A DNA stretch of 64,000 bases from Dyadobacter luteus (GTDB lineage Bacteria; Bacteroidota; Bacteroidia; Cytophagales; Spirosomataceae). The position numbers and the translations under genes are program-made. The notes under the pieces are model-generated. The model saw only the letters and a program-made list of their open reading frames with translations, was not told where the DNA came from and did not search any database. This document shows, piece after piece, positions 8,579 through 17,072 of this stretch; within the stretch, counting starts at the first letter, position 1, and the number at the start of each line of letters is the position of its first letter. The stretch lies in assembly GCF_003383615.1 (NCBI RefSeq), contig NZ_QNUL01000025.1, forward strand, positions 1 through 64,000. Reading direction: 5' to 3'.

Positions 8579-9703
8579 TCAGAAGCTATCACCATGCGTA
8601 AGTGAGATCATCCGTGATGTAAGACAGGGGAGTTTATCCAAAACCTTCAAAGAAAGATCGGTAGTCCTGTTCTTGCCAAACAGATATTGCAGATAATACC
8701 CGGTCTTAATTCTGGTAGAAAAATGAAGGTTCCAGAGCCGGTCATAGTTTGCCACAGCCTGATCCAGATCCTTATTTCCTGTCAATAATAAAACAAGCTC
8801 ACCAGCCAGCAAATAAGATGCACGCATGCCCATACTCATGCCATTACCACATAATGGCGTAATAGATCCGGCAGCATCACCGAGCAGGAACATACCTCCG
8901 GAATAGGTACTTTTTTTGCTGAATGAAATATTGCTGATGACCTGAGGCTGATCGTAGACAAATTCTGATTGTGTAAAGTACTTTTTCAAATAGGGATTCT
9001 CACACAAAACAGCCTCTTCCATGGCTTTGATATTTTTACCATGTGCAAGCAGATTACTGCTTTCCGTCAAATAACACAAGCAATACTGATCGTTGTCTAC
9101 CCTGGATATTCCGCAATAGCCTTTATTAAAATTATGTAACTCAATGCGATCAGCGGCCAGATCCGTTTTGATATGATATTTAACACCAATATAGTTCAGT
9201 CCTGATTTACCGCCAGCTTCCACAAAGGCAGGATTATACTTTCCAAAACTACCACAAACGACCTTGGCTAAAAAATCACCTTTCGCACTTTGAATTGCCT
9301 TTAATCCGTTAGCAGCAGGATGAACGTTGTTAACCCGACAGCCATCCAAAACAGTCACTCCTTTGCCAACAGCAAGCTCGCTCAAACGATGATCCAGCGT
9401 AAATCTGCTGATCCCAAACCCACCCATATCCAGTTTCTGATTGAGCATAAACCCCTTCTGCGAACTGATTCCTAGCTGCTTAATTTCAGGTAGATTCATT
9501 TCCTGAAGGGGAAGTCCCAATTTGTTGAGAAAGCTCCAGCTCTCCATAGAAATATACTCCCCGCAAACTTTGTGAAAGGGATACTGATTTTTTTCAAAAA
9601 CCACCACTGCAAATCCGGCATCGGCGAGTTGAATGGCCAGACACAAGCCTGCCAATCCACCACCCACTATTGCGCAGTCGAACTGCCTGCTATTTTCGGA
9701 CAT
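8579..9703 (-). CDS. FAD-dependent oxidoreductase (geranylgeranyl-reductase-like)
   Basis: A 374-residue flavoprotein. The N-terminus has 'AIVGGGLAGLCLAIQLADAG' and 'FEKNQYPFHKVCGEY', the CGE pattern typical of the geranylgeranyl reductase and related hydroxylase group. The C-terminal half has 'LLGDAAGSITPLCGNGMSMG', the second FAD motif. It is the last gene of a four-gene minus-strand operon with a UbiA prenyltransferase, a type III PKS and a methyltransferase; it starts 6 nt after the methyltransferase stop. It could hydroxylate the aromatic ring of a polyketide, as the flavoprotein does in the srs operon of Streptomyces, or reduce a prenyl chain. The sequence cannot decide between these. 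Confidence 0.8.
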   Translation of the reverse strand: MSENSRQFDCAIVGGGLAGLCLAIQLADAGFAVVVFEKNQYPFHKVCGEYISMESWSFLNKLGLPLQEMNLPEIKQLGISSQKGFMLNQKLDMGGFGISRFTLDHRLSELAVGKGVTVLDGCRVNNVHPAANGLKAIQSAKGDFLAKVVCGSFGKYNPAFVEAGGKSGLNYIGVKYHIKTDLAADRIELHNFNKGYCGISRVDNDQYCLCYLTESSNLLAHGKNIKAMEEAVLCENPYLKKYFTQSEFVYDQPQVISNISFSKKSTYSGGMFLLGDAAGSITPLCGNGMSMGMRASYLLAGELVLLLTGNKDLDQAVANYDRLWNLHFSTRIKTGYYLQYLFGKNRTTDLSLKVLDKLPCLTSRMISLTHGDSF

Positions 9704-9709
9704 ATCTAT

Positions 9710-10396
9710 TTAAGGATAAACAATAACCTGATGGCGGAATGCCCATTTGTTCTGAACGGTATATTTCTGAGCACCTGCCTTTTGCAAAATTCCTAACCAT
9801 TCTTTCTTTTTAAAACCTCTCAAAACAGAAAGTGGAGCATCATTTTTCACAAGGTAGGAATTAGAAAACAAGCGTGTGAGCCACTTTATGAAATAATAAG
9901 CAATAGGATTGCGCTCCAAATCATTGACAACCAAAATACATCCTTTATCCCGGCAAAACCTGACCAGCTCGACGAGTTGTTCACTAGAAAGATGATGACA
10001 GAACAGGCACGCATGTATAATATCCGCATGCTCTATATGGTCAAATACATTTCTGTAATCATCGCAAATCAGAGTTACATCACGACCTTCCAGATTTTCT
10101 TCAGCATAATTGATGCATACCGATTTTAGATCCACACCGTACAATTTCAAACCGTACTGTTTCCCTTCATTCCACTTTGCTATACGTTTGAGTGTATCGC
10201 CTCCCCCGCAGCCAATATCCACCAGATGCATATTTTTATCCTCTTTTAGAACCTTCTTCAAAGCAGAAAATGAAATAGCATAACCGCCCAGCCAATGATT
10301 GATAAAATCAAGTTCTCTCAGATTTTGATACAAATCCTGTGCAGGAATATTTTCCTGATCAAGCAATTCCTTTTCTACAGAACGGTAACTAAACAT
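9710..10396 (-). CDS. Class I SAM-dependent methyltransferase
   Basis: A 228-residue methyltransferase. The SAM-binding motif I is 'LVDIGCGGGD' near residues 58-67, followed by 'YGVDLKS' and 'CDDYRNVF'. A helical N-terminal cap begins 'YRSVEKELLDQENIPAQDL'. The start overlaps the PKS stop by 8 nt. The likely substrate is the phenolic product of the neighbouring PKS, either O- or C-methylation; this is inferred from context. Confidence 0.85.
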   Translation of the reverse strand: MFSYRSVEKELLDQENIPAQDLYQNLRELDFINHWLGGYAISFSALKKVLKEDKNMHLVDIGCGGGDTLKRIAKWNEGKQYGLKLYGVDLKSVCINYAEENLEGRDVTLICDDYRNVFDHIEHADIIHACLFCHHLSSEQLVELVRFCRDKGCILVVNDLERNPIAYYFIKWLTRLFSNSYLVKNDAPLSVLRGFKKKEWLGILQKAGAQKYTVQNKWAFRHQVIVYP

Positions 10397-11471
10397 AGGA
10401 CAGCTGCATGGTTTCGATACTTAAGCCGGGTCCAAAAGCAGCAGAAAAGATACGGTCACCGGCGCTGGCTACAGTATTTTCCAATACTTGTTTTAAGACA
10501 AAAAGGATGGTTGGAGACGACATATTACCGTAGTTTCTTAATACGTCATAAGATGCCTGAAGCGCTGTGGAGTCCAGTTTCAGCGCACTTGCAAAATCGT
10601 CCAGAATACGTTTTCCTCCGGGATGTATTGCCCAGTGATCAATTGAGTCCGCATCCAGATCAATTGCTTTAAGCATGGCGGCAATATTCCCGCTGATCAG
10701 CCCGGGAACATAGGATGACAAGTTCATGATAAATCCTGTTTCTGATAACTGCCATGCCATATCCTGATATCCGTTATGCAATATCAGAGAGTCAAACTTG
10801 TTGATTCTGACATGGGGTAATGATTCGATTTGTGCCTCACTATCCACGAGTACAGCCGCCGCACCATCCCCGAACAGCAAGTTGGAGAGCAGATAATCCT
10901 CATTGTACCGCCTTTGAAAATGGATCGTACAAAGCTCTGTACAAACAACCAACACGCGCGCATTAGGTCTGCTCCTGCATATGGCATCCGCATTTTTCAG
11001 CGCAATAACTGCTGCGTTGCAGCCCATAAAATTCACGCTGCTTCGCTGGACCGAAGGCGCCAGATCCAAAGCGCGAATCAGCTCAATGTCCAGTCCGGGC
11101 GCAAATAAACCTGTACAGGTTACAGTGATCAGGTGCGTTATTTCGGTTTTGATTTGATCGAAATTCTTGATTTTCTTCACAGCCTTCAATGAAAGCTCTG
11201 TAGCGTAACGCTTGTACCATTCCATTCTCGCCGACAACGTTGGTTCAGGAAGCAAGGAGCTGTCTTTGGAAAAAAAAACGTAATCCTGATAAGGCTTGTC
11301 GAAATCACCGATCACAGAATAACGGTGCTCAATACCTGTCTTCGAAGCCACAATCCGTATCTTCCTCTGATCGGAAATATCTGTGGTAGAAGCTGCATAG
11401 AATGACGTAAGTTGCTGCTGTGTATAGCAGTAGTCGGGAACGGCTGTCTCAATAGCGGATATATAACTCAA
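10389..11471 (-). CDS. Type III polyketide synthase
   Basis: A 360-residue chalcone/stilbene-synthase-family enzyme. The catalytic triad is complete: Cys151 in 'NFMGCNAA', His283 in 'WAIHPGGK', Asn316 in 'YGNMSSP'. Such enzymes extend acyl-CoA starters with malonyl-CoA to alkylresorcinols, alkylpyrones or similar rings. The start codon is TTG within a TTGA overlap with the UbiA stop, which indicates tight coupling. Alkylresorcinol synthases are a reasonable first guess given the adjacent methyltransferase and flavoprotein, but the starter unit is unknown. Confidence 0.92.
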   Translation of the reverse strand: MSYISAIETAVPDYCYTQQQLTSFYAASTTDISDQRKIRIVASKTGIEHRYSVIGDFDKPYQDYVFFSKDSSLLPEPTLSARMEWYKRYATELSLKAVKKIKNFDQIKTEITHLITVTCTGLFAPGLDIELIRALDLAPSVQRSSVNFMGCNAAVIALKNADAICRSRPNARVLVVCTELCTIHFQRRYNEDYLLSNLLFGDGAAAVLVDSEAQIESLPHVRINKFDSLILHNGYQDMAWQLSETGFIMNLSSYVPGLISGNIAAMLKAIDLDADSIDHWAIHPGGKRILDDFASALKLDSTALQASYDVLRNYGNMSSPTILFVLKQVLENTVASAGDRIFSAAFGPGLSIETMQLSYV

Positions 11472-12343
11472 CGAAAATGATTAATAAAAATGAGAACGAT
11501 GAAACAACTATTCATACACATCGCTGCAATCCAGTTCATACGCATCGTATTGCTGAAATTGGCAGCTTCGGTATTCTTACTCACAGCGAAAAACCAATAC
11601 AGAAAATAGGCGATTATCGGCAAAAAGAACAACTGTACCAGGTAAAAAATCATTCCATTACCAATATTTACGAAATACAGATAATAACAAAAATTACACA
11701 AGGCAAACATCGCCGCCGTGAAAACAAATGTGCCTTTGTATCCCAGTTTATAGCTGAGCGTTACCACTCCGTCTTTCAGATCCTGCTCATGCTGATAGAT
11801 TTGTGTGAGCGGATAAGCTCCCGCTATCTGCAATGTACATCCGCATAGCAGGAAAATATGAGGTACGGTCAGAGCAAGCGGATGCCCGGCCACAGCCCAA
11901 TACGACAGATAAAAAGTAAATGCTCCCTGAAAAATGGCTACAGTTAAAAAACCTGCATATGGATATTTTTTTAGTCTGATGATTCTGCTGCTGTAGGCGC
12001 GGGATGCTGCTATATAAATGATCAGACACAAGGCAAAAGGAACGTGAACCAGTGTGGCCGCCAGAATAATGGCCGATGCATCCATCACCAGTGTTAGGTG
12101 AAACAAAGATTTTGTCGGCATAGGTGGCTTTTCCAGTCCACCGATACTCCCTTCGTCCCGATCCACATAACTATTGTAACCGTTACTGGCAGGATATATC
12201 AAAAAATGGATGATCAGAAATGCGATATAAACCTGAGGGGATTGAATGTACTCCGCCTGACTCACCGCGAAGAGAAACAACGGCATCAGAAAAATGAAAA
12301 ATGGAATACGAAGCAGTTTAATCGTGTTTCTGTCGGGCAACAT
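11468..12343 (-). CDS. UbiA-family prenyltransferase
   Basis: A 291-residue integral membrane prenyltransferase. Two Asp-rich motifs are present: 'NSYVDRDEG' (N-x3-D-x-D type) near residue 60 and 'QDLKDG' in the second half. About eight or nine hydrophobic helices. It is the first gene of the operon and probably attaches an isoprenoid to the aromatic product of the type III PKS. A start at 12409 is also open, but the protein from 12343 ('MLPDRNTIKLLRIPFF') looks like the usual family N-terminus. The prenyl donor is unknown; the adjacent crt operon guarantees a geranylgeranyl diphosphate supply. Confidence 0.85.
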   Translation of the reverse strand: MLPDRNTIKLLRIPFFIFLMPLFLFAVSQAEYIQSPQVYIAFLIIHFLIYPASNGYNSYVDRDEGSIGGLEKPPMPTKSLFHLTLVMDASAIILAATLVHVPFALCLIIYIAASRAYSSRIIRLKKYPYAGFLTVAIFQGAFTFYLSYWAVAGHPLALTVPHIFLLCGCTLQIAGAYPLTQIYQHEQDLKDGVVTLSYKLGYKGTFVFTAAMFALCNFCYYLYFVNIGNGMIFYLVQLFFLPIIAYFLYWFFAVSKNTEAANFSNTMRMNWIAAMCMNSCFIVLIFINHFR

Positions 12344-12532
12344 GAAAATAAAAAATGAATCTGGATGAATATTCCCCAATGTATAAAAAGCTTTGCCAGT
12401 AATTGTCAAGGTTCGTCATTTTTAAATAACCTGATCCCCAATCCTATGTTCCTCTCCTATCACAATTAGAATTATATTCACCAATCTAACTCACAAATTG
12501 AATATTATTCTAAATTTTCATAAAATTGCAGA

Positions 12533-13012
12533 ATGAATAGCGAATCAGAGATTGTTTTAGATAAAACAGACCTTGCAATACTCAGGCTGATGCAGGAGAA
12601 TGCCCGGATTTCAAATGCGGATCTGGCTCGTGAGGTAGAAATGGCGCCATCTGCTGTACTGGAGCGTGTCAGAAAACTGGAGCAAAAAAATGTACTGCTT
12701 CAATATACAACCCGGCTCAATCCTGCTGCAGTCAATCAGAAGTTGCTGGCATTTATAGCGCTTCGTTCGTCGGATGGTATGGGATGCAATACCACTGCTA
12801 CAGAACTGGCCAAGATTCCGCAGGTTCAGGAAGTGCATCACATCGCAGGAGACGACTGTTACCTGGTGAAGGTTCGGACGGCTGATTCCGCATCTCTGAT
12901 GGAACTGATGCGTAATTCGTTCAGTAAAATCCCCAATATCCTGTCTACCAGAACCACCATCGTTTTGGAAACTGTGAAAGAAGCACAACAATTAGTAATT
13001 CCGGAAAAATAA
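12533..13012 (+). CDS. Lrp/AsnC-family transcriptional regulator
   Basis: A 159-residue regulator. Residues about 10-60 form the winged helix ('LDKTDLAILRLMQENARISNADLA', read in pieces, and 'VLERVRKLE'). Residues about 75-150 are the RAM ligand-binding domain with 'VQEVHHIAGDDCYLVKVR'. It lies 6 nt before an EamA exporter gene, an arrangement that often pairs an Lrp regulator with an amino-acid or metabolite exporter. Confidence 0.92.
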   Translation: MNSESEIVLDKTDLAILRLMQENARISNADLAREVEMAPSAVLERVRKLEQKNVLLQYTTRLNPAAVNQKLLAFIALRSSDGMGCNTTATELAKIPQVQEVHHIAGDDCYLVKVRTADSASLMELMRNSFSKIPNILSTRTTIVLETVKEAQQLVIPEK

Positions 13013-13018
13013 ACAGAC

Positions 13019-13960
13019 ATGAACACCCAGCAGGAAAAAGCGCCGTCTACTTTGATGGTAGCTAGTGCATTCGCCATCGTTTACATCGTGTGGGGATCTA
13101 CCTATTTTTTTATTCACAAAGCACTTGAAGGTCTGCCTCCGTTTTTTATTGGTGCATTTCGTTTCATTATTGCCGGCCTACTCATGATGGCCTGGGCCCT
13201 AATTCAGGGTGAAAATGTTTTTAACTTTAAAAATATAAAACCCGCCATCATTACCGGTCTGCTACTACTTTTTGTCGGAAACGGGGTTGTAATCTGGGTG
13301 GAACAGTTTCTGCCCAGTGCCATGGTGGCTATCATGATCTCCTCCTCTCCGATTTGGTTTGTGTTGCTCGACAAACCCAAATGGCAGGAAAACTTAAGCA
13401 ACAGATCAACCATTGTAGGTTTGATCATTGGTTTTGCAGGGGTAATTTTGCTTTTCAGTGAACGTGTAATGAGCACATTCACTAGTCTCAACAGTGGAAG
13501 GGATTTGTTCGCGATGCTGCTTGTTATTATTGGCTCCATGACCTGGGCCGGAGGTTCACTGTACTCAAAGTATAATTCAACACAGAATAGCGCTGTTGTA
13601 AACAGTACCTGGCAAATGCTGGCGGCCGGGCTTGCCTTTGCTCCATGCAGTTTACTTTCAGGCGAACTGAACCAGCTGGATCTGTCCTCGGTTCCGACGG
13701 GTTCCTGGCTGGCTGTGGTTTATCTGATTATTTTTGGCTCTATTATCGGCTTCAGCGCTTATGTATGGTTGTTGAAAGTGCAGCCCGCAACGAAAGTGAG
13801 TACATACGCCTACGTCAATCCTGTGGTTGCGGTGTTGTTGGGCATATTCTTCGCAGGTGAATCCATTACTAAAATGCAGATTCTTGGACTCATCATTATC
13901 TTATTCAGTGTATTGATGATTAATCTGAGACAATACAGAGCTGCACGTGCAGCCAGCTGA
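13019..13960 (+). CDS. EamA/DMT-superfamily transporter
   Basis: A 313-residue inner membrane protein with about ten hydrophobic helices and two EamA repeats. Residues 15-40 carry 'AIVYIVWGSTYFFIHKALEGLP', the conserved start of the YedA/RhaT-like group, read here in two pieces. The second repeat ends with 'VNPVVAVLLGIFFAGE'. Probably exports amino acids or other small metabolites under control of the upstream Lrp-type regulator. The gene ends before a bidirectional terminator. Confidence 0.88.
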   Translation: MNTQQEKAPSTLMVASAFAIVYIVWGSTYFFIHKALEGLPPFFIGAFRFIIAGLLMMAWALIQGENVFNFKNIKPAIITGLLLLFVGNGVVIWVEQFLPSAMVAIMISSSPIWFVLLDKPKWQENLSNRSTIVGLIIGFAGVILLFSERVMSTFTSLNSGRDLFAMLLVIIGSMTWAGGSLYSKYNSTQNSAVVNSTWQMLAAGLAFAPCSLLSGELNQLDLSSVPTGSWLAVVYLIIFGSIIGFSAYVWLLKVQPATKVSTYAYVNPVVAVLLGIFFAGESITKMQILGLIIILFSVLMINLRQYRAARAAS

Positions 13961-13987
13961 AATGCAATATTTTATAAAAACAAAATT

Positions 13988-14011
13988 GAGCGGGATACCA
14001 ACGTCCCGCTC
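13988..14011. terminator. Bidirectional terminator between the exporter and the curli operon
   Basis: A perfect 8-bp stem GAGCGGGA / TCCCGCTC with an 8-nt loop lies between two convergent genes. ATTTTG follows on the plus strand. On the minus strand the stem is followed by AATTTTGTTTTT. Confidence 0.85.
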
Positions 14012-14032
14012 ATTTTGCGTATTAACCTCCTG

Positions 14033-15475
14033 CTACTTTTTAATGAAGCGTCGTGTGGATACACTACCGTCTGTGGCAGTGATCCGAAGAAGATACAGCC
14101 CGCTTGCCAAACTGCTGATATCCACCTTTTGGTTTTTTTCTTTACCTGCCAAAACCAGACTACCTTTCTGATTCAGCACTTTCACATTTGCCACTTTGCT
14201 CCAGTCTGAAAAAGTAATGTAGTCAGTCGCAGGATTAGGACGAAGTAATGGTTCATTTGTAAAGCTAAAATCCGTACTCAGAATGGAGCTATAGGCATAG
14301 GTCCCGTCCAGATCGGTCATTTTCAATCTGTAAAGATTAATTCCGTTTAACGGGGACCTGTCTGTGAATGTATAGCGTTCTGCTTCATTGCTTGTCCCTT
14401 TGGCTGCCACGTCACCGATTGCGCTCCAGCTGGCTTTCGGATTCCTGCGTTCGATAATGAAGCGGTCAGCATTACTTTCAGAGCTGGTTTTCCAGGCAAG
14501 ATTAGTAAGCTCACCTTCCTTTTTTAACTTAAACTCAGTAAGTTTTACAGGTAGCGGGTAGCTGAAACAGGTATTGTTGAAATTGAGTGTTCCTGTCTGA
14601 TTAATGTCTCGTCCAATCACCACCGGTCCGTTGATAGCACTAGGGCTACCTGTTGCAGACAAATTAGAGTTCGGAGCCAGAATTCCACCTTCCAGTGTGA
14701 AGCCATTCATGAGAATAGCAGTGGCATTGGGAAAGTTCAGTAACGTCTTTTCCTTGTGCGTTGCCACCATACCCGTTCCGCCAGAGGCCAGCGACACACT
14801 GCTATTAAGTATATTAATCAAAATTCCTGATCCTGCGGGAATGCTCACGAAATTAATACCCGTGATGGTATTGGTACTTAACGTTACATTAAACACATAA
14901 TTCCGGACTGTATTATCGCCTGTAAGTGTAAGGGTTGAACCAGAGACAATAGGATCAGGAGCAGAGGAAGCTGGTTGAGATTCGTAACCAGCACTTAATC
15001 CATCGTAATGAGACCGCATTCCTGTGAAATTCAATCTGCCCGTGAGGTTGGTGACCGTGCCAGGCGAGGTGACAGTGGGCGCGGGCGTCAGAGCCCCAAG
15101 AGCTCCATAGAAGAAATTGCCTTTCAAAGAAGCCTCCTGACCTGAAGTATTGGTATAGGTTCCTTCAACGATAAAATTATCGGATGTAGCCGGAGCGTCC
15201 GCCCCCACTCCCACTGTAAAGCCCTGATTGGGACTGTTAAGCGTAAAACTACCGCCTACAGCAAGCCTTCCTTCAGAGATACCGGTAACAGCAGCATAAT
15301 TTCCAAGGACTATGACATTGAAATTCCCGTTTCCGTTGAAACCAGCCCCAAGCAAATTTGAGGGAATTGACAGGTCGTTGGTACATTGCGCGGACACGGA
15401 TAAACCATGTAACGAAATCAGACCTGCAGCGATAACAATGACGCAACGTTTTAAGAGGTTGTTGTAATTTTTCAT
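14033..15475 (-). CDS. Choice-of-anchor A family protein with T9SS sorting domain, end of curli operon
   Basis: A 480-residue secreted protein. The signal peptide covers about 1-29, ending SAQ. A choice-of-anchor A domain covers about 35-310, with 'NFNVIVLGNYAAV', 'GRLAVGGSF' and a closing 'NNTCFSYPLPV' segment. A fibronectin-like segment follows ('LTEFKLKKEGELTNLAWKT' region), and the last 75 residues are a T9SS type A sorting signal starting 'LLRPNPATDY' and ending 'RRFIKK'. It lies 65 nt after the beta-propeller lipoprotein gene, in the same direction as the curli genes, so it may be a co-expressed matrix or anchoring protein. Confidence 0.82.
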   Translation of the reverse strand: MKNYNNLLKRCVIVIAAGLISLHGLSVSAQCTNDLSIPSNLLGAGFNGNGNFNVIVLGNYAAVTGISEGRLAVGGSFTLNSPNQGFTVGVGADAPATSDNFIVEGTYTNTSGQEASLKGNFFYGALGALTPAPTVTSPGTVTNLTGRLNFTGMRSHYDGLSAGYESQPASSAPDPIVSGSTLTLTGDNTVRNYVFNVTLSTNTITGINFVSIPAGSGILINILNSSVSLASGGTGMVATHKEKTLLNFPNATAILMNGFTLEGGILAPNSNLSATGSPSAINGPVVIGRDINQTGTLNFNNTCFSYPLPVKLTEFKLKKEGELTNLAWKTSSESNADRFIIERRNPKASWSAIGDVAAKGTSNEAERYTFTDRSPLNGINLYRLKMTDLDGTYAYSSILSTDFSFTNEPLLRPNPATDYITFSDWSKVANVKVLNQKGSLVLAGKEKNQKVDISSLASGLYLLRITATDGSVSTRRFIKK

Positions 15476-15540
15476 AATGATGTTGAGGTTAAGGATGATG
15501 CTAAAAGCTTGGGAACGCTTCCCTGTTTCCTATTTTGCAG

Positions 15541-17043
15541 TCATCGCCAATATGGCATTTCTGCATTTTTGAGTATTTCGAGCCGGTTTTGCCCATCAGG
15601 ATCCATTGTGTACAGAGATTTTTCCGAGAAACCGTCATTGCTTGTACTTGTGAAAATAATTTTTGCCCCATTCGGTGAGAAGCGCGCATCCAGATCGTTG
15701 TTCCCGCGCGTTTTTCCTATAGATATATCAGAGGATATTCCTGTCGCGATGTCAACTGTAAAAATCCGGGAATCCAGCTGGCGGCCTTCTATGTTTTGAA
15801 AGTTGGCAACATCAAGTGTGAACACAGCGGTTTTTCCATCCACCGAAAAATCCGGATTGCCCATTTTACCCGGCCGTCCTGTTACCAATTTGGTAAGTAC
15901 ACCCGTTGCAGGATTCACCATATACAGTTCATTATCATAAACGGTACTACCGGTTACCCTCGCGATGATCCTGTTTCCTTGTGAAGTCCAGTCGCAACCA
16001 GCGAAGAATCTGCCGGCAGGTGCCTCCGCTACAACACGTAAGCCACTTCCATCTGTGTGCACCGCGTACAGCTTGTCGTAATAAGGATAAAGAATTTCCA
16101 GCCCATTGGGTGACCAACAGAATGAAAGATCCATCAGCGCTACACCCGCAATGGGAACCACTGTAACGCGTTTGAGCTCCTTACCCACTCTGTTTGAGAC
16201 ATATATATGAGGATCCGTATTTACATTGGATATAAACGCAACCTTTTCTCTGTTTGGACTCACAACAGGACGCCAGTTTCCTCCTAACGTCGTCAGCTGA
16301 ATTGTTTCAGTGCCATTTGATGAAAATATCTGGTAGTTCTGATTGACCTGTCTGCTGAACACATACGGATGATCAGGAACAGGCCGGGTTTTGAATGACC
16401 AAACTTCACTGTAAACCGGTTTATTGATGCTGTCAGTCGTAATTACCTGCCAGTAATAGGTTGTAGCATATTCGAGATTATTTACAATCAGCGTATCTAC
16501 ATGTAAGCCCGTCACCATAGGGACAGTAGTAGGCTGCCCTTCTTTAAAAAGTATGACACTGTAACGCAAGGAGTCTTTTTCGGGATCCGAGGTTTTCCAT
16601 GCCAATACTGTTGAAAGCGGTACTTCCTGAGCATTATCTGCAGGTTTTACGATCACAGGCACCAGTGGCGCTTTGTTCTGGTTATTGTCAAGGCTCAGAA
16701 AAACGGATACCGTAGTAGTTTTATTGGCTTCAACTTCTACTGACGACAAATCGCTCTTATACTTGTCTACGGTAGTCTGAACACTGTATTTCCCGACCGG
16801 CAAACTGTCCACACGAAAATTACCTTCTGCATCGGGCGTAATATTCTTTCCTGAAGGGCTGATACGAACCAATACGTTTTCCAGCGGCTTTTTTCCATCC
16901 AAAGTGAGCACCTGACCAGAGACCGACCCATAAAGTTTAGGTTCAACAAATACCTCTTCTGTACAGGCTGTCAGCATGAGGAACAGAAAAGCGATCAGCG
17001 AACTGAAACGCAATAGGATTGAAAGAGAGGATAATATTTTCAC
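15541..17043 (-). CDS. Lipoprotein with carboxypeptidase-regulatory-like, Fn3-like and beta-propeller domains
   Basis: About 500 residues. The lipobox 'LTAC' follows a strongly hydrophobic signal peptide. A carboxypeptidase-regulatory-like beta-sandwich follows ('SVSGQVLTLDGKKPLENVLVR', read in part), then a fibronectin-III-like domain ('TYYWQVITTD', 'EVWSFKTRP'). A C-terminal TolB/PD40-type beta-propeller is recognised by repeated 'SPNREKVAFIS', 'SPNGLEILYP', 'SPNGAKIIFTS' blades. No catalytic motif is seen. The open frame extends to a GTG at 17076 that overlaps the csgG stop; the GTG at 17043 gives a more natural lipoprotein signal and is preferred here. As the gene after csgG, it may act at the outer membrane in curli assembly. 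Confidence 0.75.
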   Translation of the reverse strand: MKILSSLSILLRFSSLIAFLFLMLTACTEEVFVEPKLYGSVSGQVLTLDGKKPLENVLVRISPSGKNITPDAEGNFRVDSLPVGKYSVQTTVDKYKSDLSSVEVEANKTTTVSVFLSLDNNQNKAPLVPVIVKPADNAQEVPLSTVLAWKTSDPEKDSLRYSVILFKEGQPTTVPMVTGLHVDTLIVNNLEYATTYYWQVITTDSINKPVYSEVWSFKTRPVPDHPYVFSRQVNQNYQIFSSNGTETIQLTTLGGNWRPVVSPNREKVAFISNVNTDPHIYVSNRVGKELKRVTVVPIAGVALMDLSFCWSPNGLEILYPYYDKLYAVHTDGSGLRVVAEAPAGRFFAGCDWTSQGNRIIARVTGSTVYDNELYMVNPATGVLTKLVTGRPGKMGNPDFSVDGKTAVFTLDVANFQNIEGRQLDSRIFTVDIATGISSDISIGKTRGNNDLDARFSPNGAKIIFTSTSNDGFSEKSLYTMDPDGQNRLEILKNAEMPYWR

Positions 17044-17072
17044 GACATTTGAGGGATTTAGTAATTGGAATA

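Noticed and set aside
8568..8584. Small inverted repeat TTCTG/CAGAA between crtYcd and the oxidoreductase gene as a terminator
   Set aside because: Only 5 bp, no T-run on either strand, and it overlaps both coding ends.
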